Origin: Bacteroidales bacterium
GTDB taxonomy: Bacteria; Bacteroidota; Bacteroidia; Bacteroidales; F082
Length of the DNA: 54,155 bases
Direction: 5' to 3'
Assembly: GCA_028277395.1 (NCBI GenBank)
Contig: JANQGJ010000101.1
Location: 1-54,155 of the forward strand
Below are positions 46,097-54,155 of this stretch, one piece after another. The notes below the pieces were generated by a model. It was not told the DNA's origin. It searched no databases and saw only the letters and a program-made list of their open reading frames with translations. The translations under genes were made by a program, and so were the position numbers. Numbering within the stretch: position 1 is the stretch's first letter; every line of letters begins with the position of its first letter.

Positions 46097-46528
46097 CTGT
46101 GCAATAAGTTTAGAATATCCGACAAAACTACACCTTTATTAACATACAGAATGCCAATTTTGCTAATATTTTTCTATCAAAAATTAACATTTTTTCAATG
46201 AAATAACCAAAAACGCTATTTACCTGATTATGTGAATATTACCAGTTTGAATTTTTCATTGCATTATTCACTTGTTAATAAATCATATTTAGTCTAAATT
46301 TTAAATAGACCTTACGTAGGATATTTCTCTATTATTCAGGTATAATATTTACATATAAATCCCTTAATGAACTGTACAAATACGCACATAAATCACTGGG
46401 TTTGATAACTTATAATACAAATTCTTATATACGATTGGATAAATGTCTATAATTTATGCGTAAAAACCCAGCGTATTAAACAAAACTATATATTTGCATT
46501 GTAATTATTAAATTTAATTTATTGCATT
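46097..46528. other. divergent regulatory region between korA and the ferredoxin gene
   Basis: This 432-base, very AT-rich region lies between divergent korA and the ferredoxin gene. A -7 box TATATTTG (46489-46496) probably starts the ferredoxin transcript 33 bases before its start codon. No -33 box, palindrome or riboswitch was recognised. Confidence 0.45.
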
Positions 46529-46696
46529 ATGGCTTATAAAATCACAGACGATTGTACTGCATGCGGTACTTGTATCGATGAATGTCCGGTTGAAGCAATT
46601 GCAGAAGGAGATATCTATGTAATTGATCCGGATCTTTGTACCGATTGTGGTGCATGTGCTGATGTTTGTCCGGTTGAAGCAATTCATCCTGAATAG
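46529..46696 (+). CDS. small 2[4Fe-4S] ferredoxin
   Basis: The 55-residue product is too short to show among long frames but clear. It has two clostridial-type clusters: CTACGTCIDECP (CxxCxxCxxxCP) and CTDCGACADVCP (CxxCxxCxxxCP), with the typical flanking PVEAI segments twice, showing the internal repeat of this fold. It carries low-potential electrons. Divergent from korA and close to sucA, it is the likely acceptor of the 2-oxoglutarate:ferredoxin oxidoreductase. It has its own promoter box and a strong terminator, so it is a one-gene unit. The frame antisense to it at 46514-46726 is a shadow. Confidence 0.95.
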   Translation: MAYKITDDCTACGTCIDECPVEAIAEGDIYVIDPDLCTDCGACADVCPVEAIHPE

Positions 46697-46712
46697 ATCA
46701 GTAGCAAAACAT

Positions 46713-46752
46713 AAAAATCCCGACACCAGTGATAAGGTATGTCGGGATTTTT
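46713..46752 (+). terminator. ferredoxin terminator
   Basis: A 13-bp stem (46713-46725 with 46740-46752), AAAAATCCCGACA paired with TGTCGGGATTTTT, with a 14-base loop. Flanking A and T runs may let it act in both directions. Confidence 0.85.
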
Positions 46753-46812
46753 TTTAGCAAATTCTATTATTTTGAATCTTTCTAAATAACAACATAATAC
46801 ATTCGATTATCG

Positions 46813-46820
46813 TATATTTG
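46813..46820 (+). promoter_or_regulatory. sucA -7 promoter box
   Basis: TATATTTG lies 51 bases before the sucA start codon. No -33 TTG is found at the right distance. Confidence 0.4.
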
Positions 46821-46871
46821 ATAATTACTTCAGCAACCTGATATTTTATAATATCCTACTAAATTAAAACG

Positions 46872-49724
46872 ATGGATAAATATAACTTTTTAACAAACTC
46901 TGATCCTGCCATAATAGAAGAGCTCTATAACAAGTTCAAAAAATCCCCTTCGGAAGTTGAAGAAGGATGGAGAAATTTCTTTGAAGGTATGGATTTTGCC
47001 TTTCAAAATTATTCAAGAAGTGATAATGTAGATTCTAACTCAAATGAGTTTAAAGTAATTAACTTAATAAATGATTACAGAAGAAGAGGGCATTTATTCA
47101 CAGAAACAAATCCTGTAAGAAAGAGAAGAAAATACAAGCCCGATCTAGGTCTTGAGAACTATAATCTTGACGAAAAAGATCTGGACGAGTATTTTGAGGC
47201 AGGTCATAAGTTAGGAATTGGTAAGGCTAAACTCAGGGATATAGTAGCCCTGTTAAAAAAGACATATTGTAGTTCTATCGGAGTTGAGTTTTTGTTTATC
47301 AGAGATGTTGAAATTGTAAAATGGCTGCAAAATCAGTTTGAAAGTACTCAAAACAGTGTTGAATACAGTAAAAGTGAAAAGCTTTATATTCTCGAAAAAC
47401 TACGAAGATCTGTTATGTTCGAATCTTTCCTGCAAAAGAAGTTTCCGGGACAAAAGAGATTTTCACTTGAAGGTGCTGAATCTGTTATTCCTGCCCTTGA
47501 TGCAATAATGGAAAAAGGATCTGAAATGGGCATAAAAGAGTTTATTATAGGAATGCCACACAGAGGAAGACTTAATGTTCTTGTTAATATTTTAAGAAAG
47601 CCTTATAAAAATGTGTTTTCGGAGTTTGAAGGAATTGAATACGATGATGAAGGATTACTGGGCGATGTTAAATATCATTTGGGCTATACGATTAACAGAA
47701 AAAGCAGTGCCGGTAAAAATATAAAATTCACACTGGCACCAAACCCGTCACACCTCGAAGCTGTGGATCCTGTTGTTGAAGGAATTACACGTGCCAAAAT
47801 TGATGAAATCTACAATGGAGATCCTGAAAAAGTTGCGCCAATATTAATTCACGGGGATGCTTCGGTAGCTGGACAGGGTGTAGTGTATGAAGTAATCCAG
47901 ATGCAGGATTTAAGAGGTTATACTACAGGCGGTACTATCCATTTGGTAATAAACAATCAGATAGGTTTTACAACCGATTATCTCGATGCCCGCTCAAGTA
48001 CCTATTGTACTGATATTGCTAAAACTACCCTGTCACCTGTTTTCCATGTTAATGGTGATGATCCCGAAGCATTGGTTTATAGTATTCAAACAGCAATGGA
48101 GTTTAGAAACAAATTCCGTAAAGATGTATTTATTGACATATTGTGTTACAGAAGATATGGTCATAATGAAGGTGATGAACCACGGTTTACCCAACCAATT
48201 TTATATAAGGCTATAGAAAAACACCCTAATCCTTACCATATTTATAAGGAAAAACTGATCTCCCAGGGTATAACAAACGAGGAAGAATGTAAAGTAAATG
48301 AGGCTGATCTGCTTAGCAAACTCGAACAAAACTATAACGAAGGAAAAACTACCAAAAAAACCACAATCGACAGCTTTCTGTCAGAAACATGGAAAGATAT
48401 CAGACGGGCAGATGATAACGATTTTGACTTTTCACCCGAGACTGCCATTACAAAAAAGGAACTGGAATCTCTGGTGATTGACATTACCAGTCTACCATCC
48501 GACAAGAAATTTTTCAGAAAGAGTACCAGGTTACAACATCAAAGAAAAAAAATGCTGGAAAACGGTGGTAGTTTCGACTGGGCAATGGGAGAATTAATGG
48601 CATATGGCAGCCTTGTGAAAAAAGGGATACCTGTTCGAATAAGTGGTCAGGATGTGGAAAGGGGAACGTTTTCACACAGACATGCTGTTTACAGAATTGA
48701 AGATTCTGAAGAGAAATATATTCCACTCCAGCATTTAAGTAATGATCAGGCTTCTTTCGAGATTTATAACTCAAGTCTGTCTGAATATGGTGTTCTGGGT
48801 TTTGAATATGGTTACTCTCTGGCATCCCCATATAAATTAACCATCTGGGAAGCTCAGTTTGGTGATTTTGCCAATACAGCACAAGTCATTTTTGATCAGT
48901 TTATAAGCAGTGCTGAAGACAAATGGAACGTAATGAACGATCTGGTTGTACTTCTGCCTCATGGATACGAAGGTCAGGGACCTGAACATTCAAGTGCCCG
49001 GATGGAAAGATATTTATTATTATGCGCCGATAACAATATGCAGGTTGCTAACTGCACTACGCCGGCAAATTTCTTCCACCTGCTCAGAAGGCAGATCTTC
49101 AGACCTTTCAGAAAGCCTCTAATTGTATTCACTCCCAAGAGTTTATTAAGACATCCCGAATGCGTTTCAGGAATCGGTGAATTTACAAAGGGTGGATTTA
49201 AGGAGATTATTGATGATGGTATTAAGAAAAAATCTCAGATAACGAAAATAGTTCTGTGTACAGGCAAAATTTACTATGAACTAATTAGTGAAAGAGAAAA
49301 GCTGGATCAAAACAATATTGCAATTATCAGAATTGAACAGCTTTATCCTTTTCCAATGAAACAGTTGAAAGAGATACTTAAGAAATACAATAATGTAACG
49401 TCATGGCTTTGGGTTCAGGAAGAACCTGCAAACATGGGGGCTTGGGAGTTTATCCATAATTTACTTACCGATGAAATTGATATTAAAGTAATATCCCGTC
49501 CGGCAAGTGGCAGTCCGGCTACAGGATCACAAAAATTTCATGTTATACGGCAGCAAAAAATACTGGATAAAGTTTTTGAGCAATGTGATTGCCCTTATAT
49601 TAATGATGAATGCAAAATGGCATGCATTGGCAATAAGTGGAAATCCTTTGAGAATGAACTGAATGATCTGAATATAACAAATATGGACAGTAAATTTCAT
49701 TCAGGTGTTAAGCCATTGACTTAG
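46872..49724 (+). CDS. sucA: 2-oxoglutarate dehydrogenase E1 component
   Basis: A 950-residue TPP-dependent enzyme that decarboxylates 2-oxoglutarate in the citric-acid cycle. It has the N-terminal E1o segment (FFEGMDFAF), GMPHRGRLNVLVN, HGDASVAGQGVVYE, TVATTKY-like TPP region (NNQIGFTTD), FIDILCYRRYGHNEGDEPRFTQP, GQDVERGTFSHRHAV and LLPHGYEGQGPEHSSARMERYL. After the usual end (VIRQQKILDKVFEQ) it carries about 45 extra residues with CDCPYINDECKMAC, a cysteine-rich tail that may bind metal or form disulfides. It is followed by the E2 gene at 49813; the E3 (lpd) gene is not in the window. Confidence 0.96.
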   Translation: MDKYNFLTNSDPAIIEELYNKFKKSPSEVEEGWRNFFEGMDFAFQNYSRSDNVDSNSNEFKVINLINDYRRRGHLFTETNPVRKRRKYKPDLGLENYNLDEKDLDEYFEAGHKLGIGKAKLRDIVALLKKTYCSSIGVEFLFIRDVEIVKWLQNQFESTQNSVEYSKSEKLYILEKLRRSVMFESFLQKKFPGQKRFSLEGAESVIPALDAIMEKGSEMGIKEFIIGMPHRGRLNVLVNILRKPYKNVFSEFEGIEYDDEGLLGDVKYHLGYTINRKSSAGKNIKFTLAPNPSHLEAVDPVVEGITRAKIDEIYNGDPEKVAPILIHGDASVAGQGVVYEVIQMQDLRGYTTGGTIHLVINNQIGFTTDYLDARSSTYCTDIAKTTLSPVFHVNGDDPEALVYSIQTAMEFRNKFRKDVFIDILCYRRYGHNEGDEPRFTQPILYKAIEKHPNPYHIYKEKLISQGITNEEECKVNEADLLSKLEQNYNEGKTTKKTTIDSFLSETWKDIRRADDNDFDFSPETAITKKELESLVIDITSLPSDKKFFRKSTRLQHQRKKMLENGGSFDWAMGELMAYGSLVKKGIPVRISGQDVERGTFSHRHAVYRIEDSEEKYIPLQHLSNDQASFEIYNSSLSEYGVLGFEYGYSLASPYKLTIWEAQFGDFANTAQVIFDQFISSAEDKWNVMNDLVVLLPHGYEGQGPEHSSARMERYLLLCADNNMQVANCTTPANFFHLLRRQIFRPFRKPLIVFTPKSLLRHPECVSGIGEFTKGGFKEIIDDGIKKKSQITKIVLCTGKIYYELISEREKLDQNNIAIIRIEQLYPFPMKQLKEILKKYNNVTSWLWVQEEPANMGAWEFIHNLLTDEIDIKVISRPASGSPATGSQKFHVIRQQKILDKVFEQCDCPYINDECKMACIGNKWKSFENELNDLNITNMDSKFHSGVKPLT

Positions 49725-49812
49725 TATAGTTTAGTACTTTTACAATTTAAATAAATAATAATCAGCAGGAGAAAACAAACATAATACACCCGTAATTTTA
49801 AAGAATTGTCAA

Positions 49813-51090
49813 ATGAAAGTTAATATAGTAGTTCCCAGTCCCGGAGAATCAATAACCGAAGTACAGATTGCAGAATGGCTGGTTTCTGATGGAGAACAGG
49901 TTGAAGAGAACCAGGATATTGTTGAAATTGACTCTGATAAAGCTACATTAAGCGTGGCAAGTCAGGCAACCGGTAAGATTAAAATATTAGTTAATGAAGG
50001 AGAAACAATAGAAATAAACTCTGTTATTGCTGAGGTAGATACTGAATCACTTGGTGAAGTAAAAAAGAAGGATTCGGCACCAATAGAGAAGATAGATGAA
50101 CCGAAGACCGAAAAAACTGAAGAAATAGTAAAAAGTGAAGAATCCCAACCAGGTGAACAAACCGAAGATTCGGAAAAAATTCTCAACGTCTCACCACTTG
50201 CCAGAAAACTAATGAGAAGTAAAAACCTGAATGATGCTGATATTTCTGAATTTATCAGAAAACACAGATTCTCAAAAAATGATATTGAGTACATTGATAA
50301 AAATAAAGATAGCAGTCCGGCTGAAACTATAGATTTCCAATCAACATCATGGACAGGAAGCCGCAATTCAACTAGAAAGAAAATGAGTATGCTGCGGAAA
50401 AAACTATCCCAACGTTTGGTTTCTGTTAAAAACGAAACTGCCATGCTTACTACTTTCAATGAGGTAAATATGACACCTGTTATGCAGATAAGGAAGCAGT
50501 ATAAAGAGGAGTTTATGAAGAAACATGATGTTGGATTAGGTTTTATGTCTTTTTTCACAAAAGCAGTAACGGAAGCTCTTTCATCATTTCCATTGGTAAA
50601 CTCACAAATTGATGGTGATGAGATCATCAGTTTTGATTATGTTGATGTAAGTATTGCCATCAGTGCACCCAAGGGTTTGGTTGTTCCTGTATTAAAGAAT
50701 GCTGAGAGCATGTCGCTGGCACAAATTGAACGTGAAATAAAAGATTTTGCCATAAAGGCCCGGGATAATAAATTAACTATTGAGGAAATGACCGGGGGGA
50801 CATTTACCATTTCTAATGGTGGTGTTTTTGGTTCAATGATGTCAACACCAATAATAAATCCTCCGCAGAGTGCAATACTTGGTATGCATAACATAATAGA
50901 ACGGCCTGTCGCAGTAAACGGTAAAGTAGAAATTCATCCTATGATGTACATTGCTATGTCATATGATCACAGAATCATTGATGGACGTGAATCAGTTGGA
51001 TTCCTGGTAAAAGTTAAAGAATTACTTGAAAACCCGGAAAAATTGTTACTGGGCTCAAATGATCCCGTGAAATTATTACTTGGAATATAA
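49813..51090 (+). CDS. sucB: dihydrolipoyl succinyltransferase E2 component
   Basis: A 425-residue E2 protein. One lipoyl domain (about 1-75, lysine in DSDKATLSV) is followed by an acidic E/K/P linker, a degenerate peripheral-subunit-binding domain (about 125-165, [21 protein letters not shown]) and the catalytic core (about 190-425). The active-site His and Asp lie in [15 protein letters not shown], and [17 protein letters not shown] is the conserved acceptor loop. It transfers succinyl groups to CoA. The C-terminus extends beyond the usual LLL ending by [10 protein letters not shown], which repeats the preceding KLLLG. It lies 88 bases behind sucA. Confidence 0.96.
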   Translation: MKVNIVVPSPGESITEVQIAEWLVSDGEQVEENQDIVEIDSDKATLSVASQATGKIKILVNEGETIEINSVIAEVDTESLGEVKKKDSAPIEKIDEPKTEKTEEIVKSEESQPGEQTEDSEKILNVSPLARKLMRSKNLNDADISEFIRKHRFSKNDIEYIDKNKDSSPAETIDFQSTSWTGSRNSTRKKMSMLRKKLSQRLVSVKNETAMLTTFNEVNMTPVMQIRKQYKEEFMKKHDVGLGFMSFFTKAVTEALSSFPLVNSQIDGDEIISFDYVDVSIAISAPKGLVVPVLKNAESMSLAQIEREIKDFAIKARDNKLTIEEMTGGTFTISNGGVFGSMMSTPIINPPQSAILGMHNIIERPVAVNGKVEIHPMMYIAMSYDHRIIDGRESVGFLVKVKELLENPEKLLLGSNDPVKLLLGI

Positions 51091-51105
51091 TTATCCTGTA
51101 CTACA

Positions 51106-52275
51106 TTGAATAGTACTTCTTTTAAGAAATACAAGGTAGCTGTTATTGCAATGGCTCATCTGATACACGATGTTTATTCATCGTTCCTTGCTCCTATCCT
51201 GCCACTAATAATAGATAAATTCGGGATATCACTTGCCGGAGCAGGAATTTTGTCGTTGTCTCAGCGTATTCCATCTTTTATGAGTTTTGTAATTGGGGCA
51301 ATTGCACATAAACTACCCTGGCGTTGGATTATTATACTTGCACCTGTTATAACTGGCATTTGCGGCAGTCTATTGGGGTTGCCAAACAGTATTGTTTTAT
51401 TGGGGATCCTGCTATTCGTAATGGGTGTCTGTTCAGCCTCTTTTCATGTAACTGCACCTGTTATAATAATGCATTTTGCAGGTAAGAAATCAGGTAAGGG
51501 TATGAGTTGGTATATGCTTGGTGGTGAAGCTGCAAGAATGCTTGGACCTCTAACCGTTGTTTCTGCAGTTTCACTATGGCAACTTGAAGGTATGTGGTTA
51601 CTGATGTTTCCGGCAATTGTTGCGGGTATTACACTTTATTTAGTTGTTGATAATCTTCCATATCAAAAGTTTGCCAATAAGAAAAACGAGAAAATTTACT
51701 GGTGGAAAACCATTAAATCTTATTCAGGATTTTTTATATCCCTGACATTGTACATGATTTTCAGATCACTAATGAAAGGTTCACTCAGTACTTTTCTGCC
51801 AACATATGTTGGATTACAGGGGGGTAGCTTAATCTCTGGAGCAATTGCATTATCAATATTACAGACTGCAGCTGCTGTTGGCACTTTCTTTATGGGAGGT
51901 ATTTCCGATAAAATAGGACGGATAAGATCACTGCTTATTCTTGCTGTATTAGCTCCTTTACTAATGTTGCTTTTTGCATTCTCAGGTACAAACATACAGT
52001 TTATACTATTAGTATTATTAGGAATTGTATTATATGCAACAACTCCGGTTCTACTTGCATTGGTACTTGAACAGGGATCCAGTCAACCAGCAATGATGAA
52101 TGCAGGATTCACAACAATTAATTTCACCACCAATGCTATTGCTGTTTTATTCACAGGTGTTTTAGGAGACTTGATCGGACTTCCAATGACATTTAAAATA
52201 TCTGCTCTATTGGCCATTGGTGCAATACCTTCAGTACTTTTGTTAAAAAAATATAGTTCTGAAGATCAGAAGTAA
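51106..52275 (+). CDS. MFS transporter, fosmidomycin-resistance-protein-like
   Basis: A 389-residue, 12-helix major facilitator. The N-terminus (AMAHLIHDVYSSFLAPILPLIIDKFG) and the segments GICGSLLG, GKKSGKGMSWYMLGGEAARMLGPL and ISDKIGRIRSLLIL (the MFS A-like signature) resemble the Fsr/fosmidomycin-resistance exporter group. It probably exports a small hydrophilic or drug-like molecule; the substrate is unknown. The start is read as TTG (51106), 15 bases after sucB; a shorter start at ATG 51151 is less likely because it would cut into helix 1. It may be a read-through from sucB, as no terminator is seen. Confidence 0.8.
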   Translation: MNSTSFKKYKVAVIAMAHLIHDVYSSFLAPILPLIIDKFGISLAGAGILSLSQRIPSFMSFVIGAIAHKLPWRWIIILAPVITGICGSLLGLPNSIVLLGILLFVMGVCSASFHVTAPVIIMHFAGKKSGKGMSWYMLGGEAARMLGPLTVVSAVSLWQLEGMWLLMFPAIVAGITLYLVVDNLPYQKFANKKNEKIYWWKTIKSYSGFFISLTLYMIFRSLMKGSLSTFLPTYVGLQGGSLISGAIALSILQTAAAVGTFFMGGISDKIGRIRSLLILAVLAPLLMLLFAFSGTNIQFILLVLLGIVLYATTPVLLALVLEQGSSQPAMMNAGFTTINFTTNAIAVLFTGVLGDLIGLPMTFKISALLAIGAIPSVLLLKKYSSEDQK

Positions 52276-52458
52276 TTTTAAAAGTAATCCAAATATGGTA
52301 TTGAATTGATACTTAATTCTGTTATTTTTCAGTATCATCTTTAATAGATATTCGTGCGATAAACTGGTCATAATAATTTTAAGTTATATATTTTATATTC
52401 TAATTAATTTCTGTGTGATATTATATGTGAAATTTTAACACCTTACTTAGGTTATTAT

Positions 52459-52466
52459 TAACTTTG
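52459..52466 (+). promoter_or_regulatory. nadB -7 promoter box
   Basis: TAACTTTG lies 14 bases before the nadB start codon. The -33 part is unclear. Confidence 0.45.
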
Positions 52467-52480
52467 CTGAAAAATCACCA

Positions 52481-54040
52481 ATGAATAATAATGTTGATTT
52501 TCTTGTAATAGGAAGTGGAATGGCCGGTTTAATATATGCACTGAAAGTAGCTCCAGCCGGCAAGGTGTGTATTTTATCGAAAATTAATATGGATGAAACT
52601 GCCACGAAGTATGCTCAGGGTGGTATAGCTGCAGTGATGTATGATCCGGACAATTACGATAAACACATAGAAGATACAATAAATGCAGGTGTAGGATTAA
52701 ATGATGAGAATATTGTTAAAATAGCAATAAATGAATCCACAGAAAGGATACAGGAACTTGCAGAATGGGGAACTCAGTTTGATAAAGAGTCAACAGGTAA
52801 ATATAGTCTTGCCAAGGAAGGTGGTCATTCTGAGTACAGAATATTACATCATAAAGATAATACCGGAAATGAGATCCAAAGGGCACTTAGCGAAAAGGTA
52901 AAGAATCACCCTAACATTACAATACTTGAGAACCATTTAGCTATTGATCTAATAACACAACATCATAAAGGGAAGCTGGTTAAGAGAAAAAACACTGATA
53001 CAACGTGTTATGGAGCATATGTCCTGAACAAAGAATCCGGCGATATTATAACACTTCTTGCCAAAACAACCATGCTTGCAACCGGTGGTATTGGCAATAT
53101 TTATCAAACAACTACTAATCCTACACTTTCAACTGGTGATGGAGTTGCTATGGCCTATCGTGCTAAAGCACAGATTGATAACCTGGAATTTGTACAATTT
53201 CATCCCACATCACTTTATAATACAGGAGAAAAACCATCATTCCTCATTACTGAGGCAATGAGAGGAGCCGGGGCGGATCTGGTAACCAGAAAAGGAGCTC
53301 CATTCATGTATAAATATGACACCAGAGGCTCTTTAGCACCGCGTGATATTGTTGCCAGGGCTATTGATAACGAGATGAAGATCAGTGGTGATGAATTTGT
53401 TTATCTTGATACCCGTAAAATAGAAAAGAACGAAATCATAAATCATTTTCCAACAATTTATGCCAAATGCCTGAGCATTGGAATTGATATTACCAAAGAA
53501 ATGATTCCTGTGGTTCCTGCGGCACATTATGCATGCGGAGGTATTGTAACAGATGAACATGGACAAACGAGTATACATAATCTTTTTGCTGCCGGCGAAG
53601 TGGCTAATACAGGACTACATGGAGCTAACAGGCTGGCATCCAACTCACTACTCGAGTCTGCTGTTTTCTCTCACAGGGCAGCTATAAAAGCATCTTCATT
53701 GATTCCGGGATTGGAGTTTGAGAAAGATATCCCCGATTGGAATGATGAAGGAACAGTTCTAAATGAGGAAATGATACTTATCACCCAGTCAAAAAAAGAA
53801 CTACAATCGTTGATGAGTAACTATGTCGGAATTGTTCGTTCTAACTTAAGATTAAAGAGAGCCCTTGACAGACTTAATATAATTTACCAGGAAACAGAGG
53901 ATCTTTTTGATAAATCGATTGTTAGTGAACCAATTTGTGAATTAAGAAATATGATAAATGTTGCATACCTTGTCATAAAGCTGGCCATGAAAAGAACAAA
54001 CAGTATCGGGTTACATTATAATCTGGATTATCCAAAATAA
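52481..54040 (+). CDS. nadB: L-aspartate oxidase
   Basis: The 519-residue flavoprotein oxidises L-aspartate to iminoaspartate, the first step of de novo NAD synthesis. FAD-binding GSGMAGLIYAL is at the N-terminus, with SKINMDETATKYAQGGIAA, EGGHSEYRILHHKDNTG, the HPTSLY active-site region, the ADEHG-like PAAHYACGGIVTDEHG segment and GLHGANRLASNSLLESAVF. This pattern (EGGHS...HHKDNTG) separates NadB from succinate dehydrogenase flavoproteins. nadA and nadC are not in the window. The IS110 left end begins only 20 bases after the stop codon, so any original downstream terminator or gene has been displaced. Confidence 0.95.
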   Translation: MNNNVDFLVIGSGMAGLIYALKVAPAGKVCILSKINMDETATKYAQGGIAAVMYDPDNYDKHIEDTINAGVGLNDENIVKIAINESTERIQELAEWGTQFDKESTGKYSLAKEGGHSEYRILHHKDNTGNEIQRALSEKVKNHPNITILENHLAIDLITQHHKGKLVKRKNTDTTCYGAYVLNKESGDIITLLAKTTMLATGGIGNIYQTTTNPTLSTGDGVAMAYRAKAQIDNLEFVQFHPTSLYNTGEKPSFLITEAMRGAGADLVTRKGAPFMYKYDTRGSLAPRDIVARAIDNEMKISGDEFVYLDTRKIEKNEIINHFPTIYAKCLSIGIDITKEMIPVVPAAHYACGGIVTDEHGQTSIHNLFAAGEVANTGLHGANRLASNSLLESAVFSHRAAIKASSLIPGLEFEKDIPDWNDEGTVLNEEMILITQSKKELQSLMSNYVGIVRSNLRLKRALDRLNIIYQETEDLFDKSIVSEPICELRNMINVAYLVIKLAMKRTNSIGLHYNLDYPK

Positions 54041-54059
54041 TTATTAATGATTTATCAAT

Positions 54060-54155
54060 AAAACATTCATGATTCCGAGGAATCACCAACAGAGATGAAA
54101 GAGAATTAACTTGCGGTATCTATGTACCAATATAATTTTACTATGTACTCTGTTG
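54060..54155 (+). mobile_element. partial IS110 left end (96 bp, identical to 1-96)
   Basis: These bases repeat positions 1-96 exactly, including the 16-base palindrome and the first codons of the transposase. Sequence ends inside the element, so this is either a second copy cut off by the contig end or the same copy seen twice in a circularised assembly. Confidence 0.9.

Noticed and set aside
46514..46726. 70-residue frame on the minus strand
   Set aside because: It is the reverse-strand shadow of the clearly recognisable 55-residue ferredoxin.
1..54155. Interpretation as a circular plasmid or phage
   Set aside because: The content is core chromosome (rpoD, rpsO, pnp, dnaK, sucAB, nadB) and no replication, partition, conjugation or phage genes are present. 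The end overlap lies inside an insertion sequence.
1..54155. CRISPR array or toxin-antitoxin pair
   Set aside because: No regularly spaced short repeats and no cas or toxin-antitoxin genes were found by reading the window.

Overview
The window looks like chromosomal DNA of a low-GC Bacteroidota bacterium, probably of the Bacteroidales/Marinilabiliales type. The signs are Bacteroidota promoter boxes (TAnnTTTG) in front of many genes, a 287-residue primary sigma factor without region 1.1, proteins with type IX secretion (Por) tails, DUF4249-like lipoproteins, a TPR/LuxR-type membrane regulator and few obvious Shine-Dalgarno sites. No rRNA, tRNA, CRISPR array or phage gene was seen. The first 96 bases are repeated exactly as the last 96, and both copies are the left end of an IS110-family element. 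The window is therefore most likely a whole contig bounded by (or falsely closed on) a repeated insertion sequence, not a plasmid.

Layout. 1-1.45 kb: IS110-family element with a possible guide RNA at its 3' end. 1.7-4.1 kb (minus): TPR/LuxR regulator and isopentenyl-diphosphate isomerase (idi). 4.25-11.5 kb (plus): a TetR-controlled operon with a LolA-like periplasmic protein, three FtsX/LolE-type permeases, a LolD-type ATPase and an outer-membrane barrel protein. Together these look like an inner-to-outer-membrane trafficking or export system, and the TetR carries a striking EF-hand-like loop. 11.5-18.7 kb: DUF308-like membrane protein, rpsO, pnp, rpoD, rpe, a thioesterase-like protein and pepD.

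18.9-25.9 kb (plus): part of an aryl-polyene/flexirubin-type pigment pathway: PlsC-like acyltransferase, tyrosine-ammonia-lyase-like enzyme, ketoreductase, ketosynthase, acyl carrier protein, LpxL-like acyltransferase and methyltransferase. It stops at an intact IS982-family element (26022-27062) that sits between two near-identical 28-bp repeats. 27.4-31.4 kb (minus): DUF2795 protein, PduO-type cobalamin adenosyltransferase, ABC ATPase, methyltransferase and a secreted protein. 31.6-38.3 kb (minus): two modular surface proteins with Por tails. 38.7-43.1 kb (minus): dnaK and two tandem DUF4249-like lipoproteins.

43.2-54.0 kb: central metabolism. 2-Oxoglutarate:ferredoxin oxidoreductase (korB, korA, minus) lies head-to-head with a 55-residue ferredoxin (plus), followed by the competing 2-oxoglutarate dehydrogenase E1 and E2 (sucA, sucB), an MFS exporter and nadB. 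Two routes from 2-oxoglutarate to succinyl-CoA therefore sit side by side, one ferredoxin-linked and one NAD-linked. The lpd (E3) gene is not in the window.
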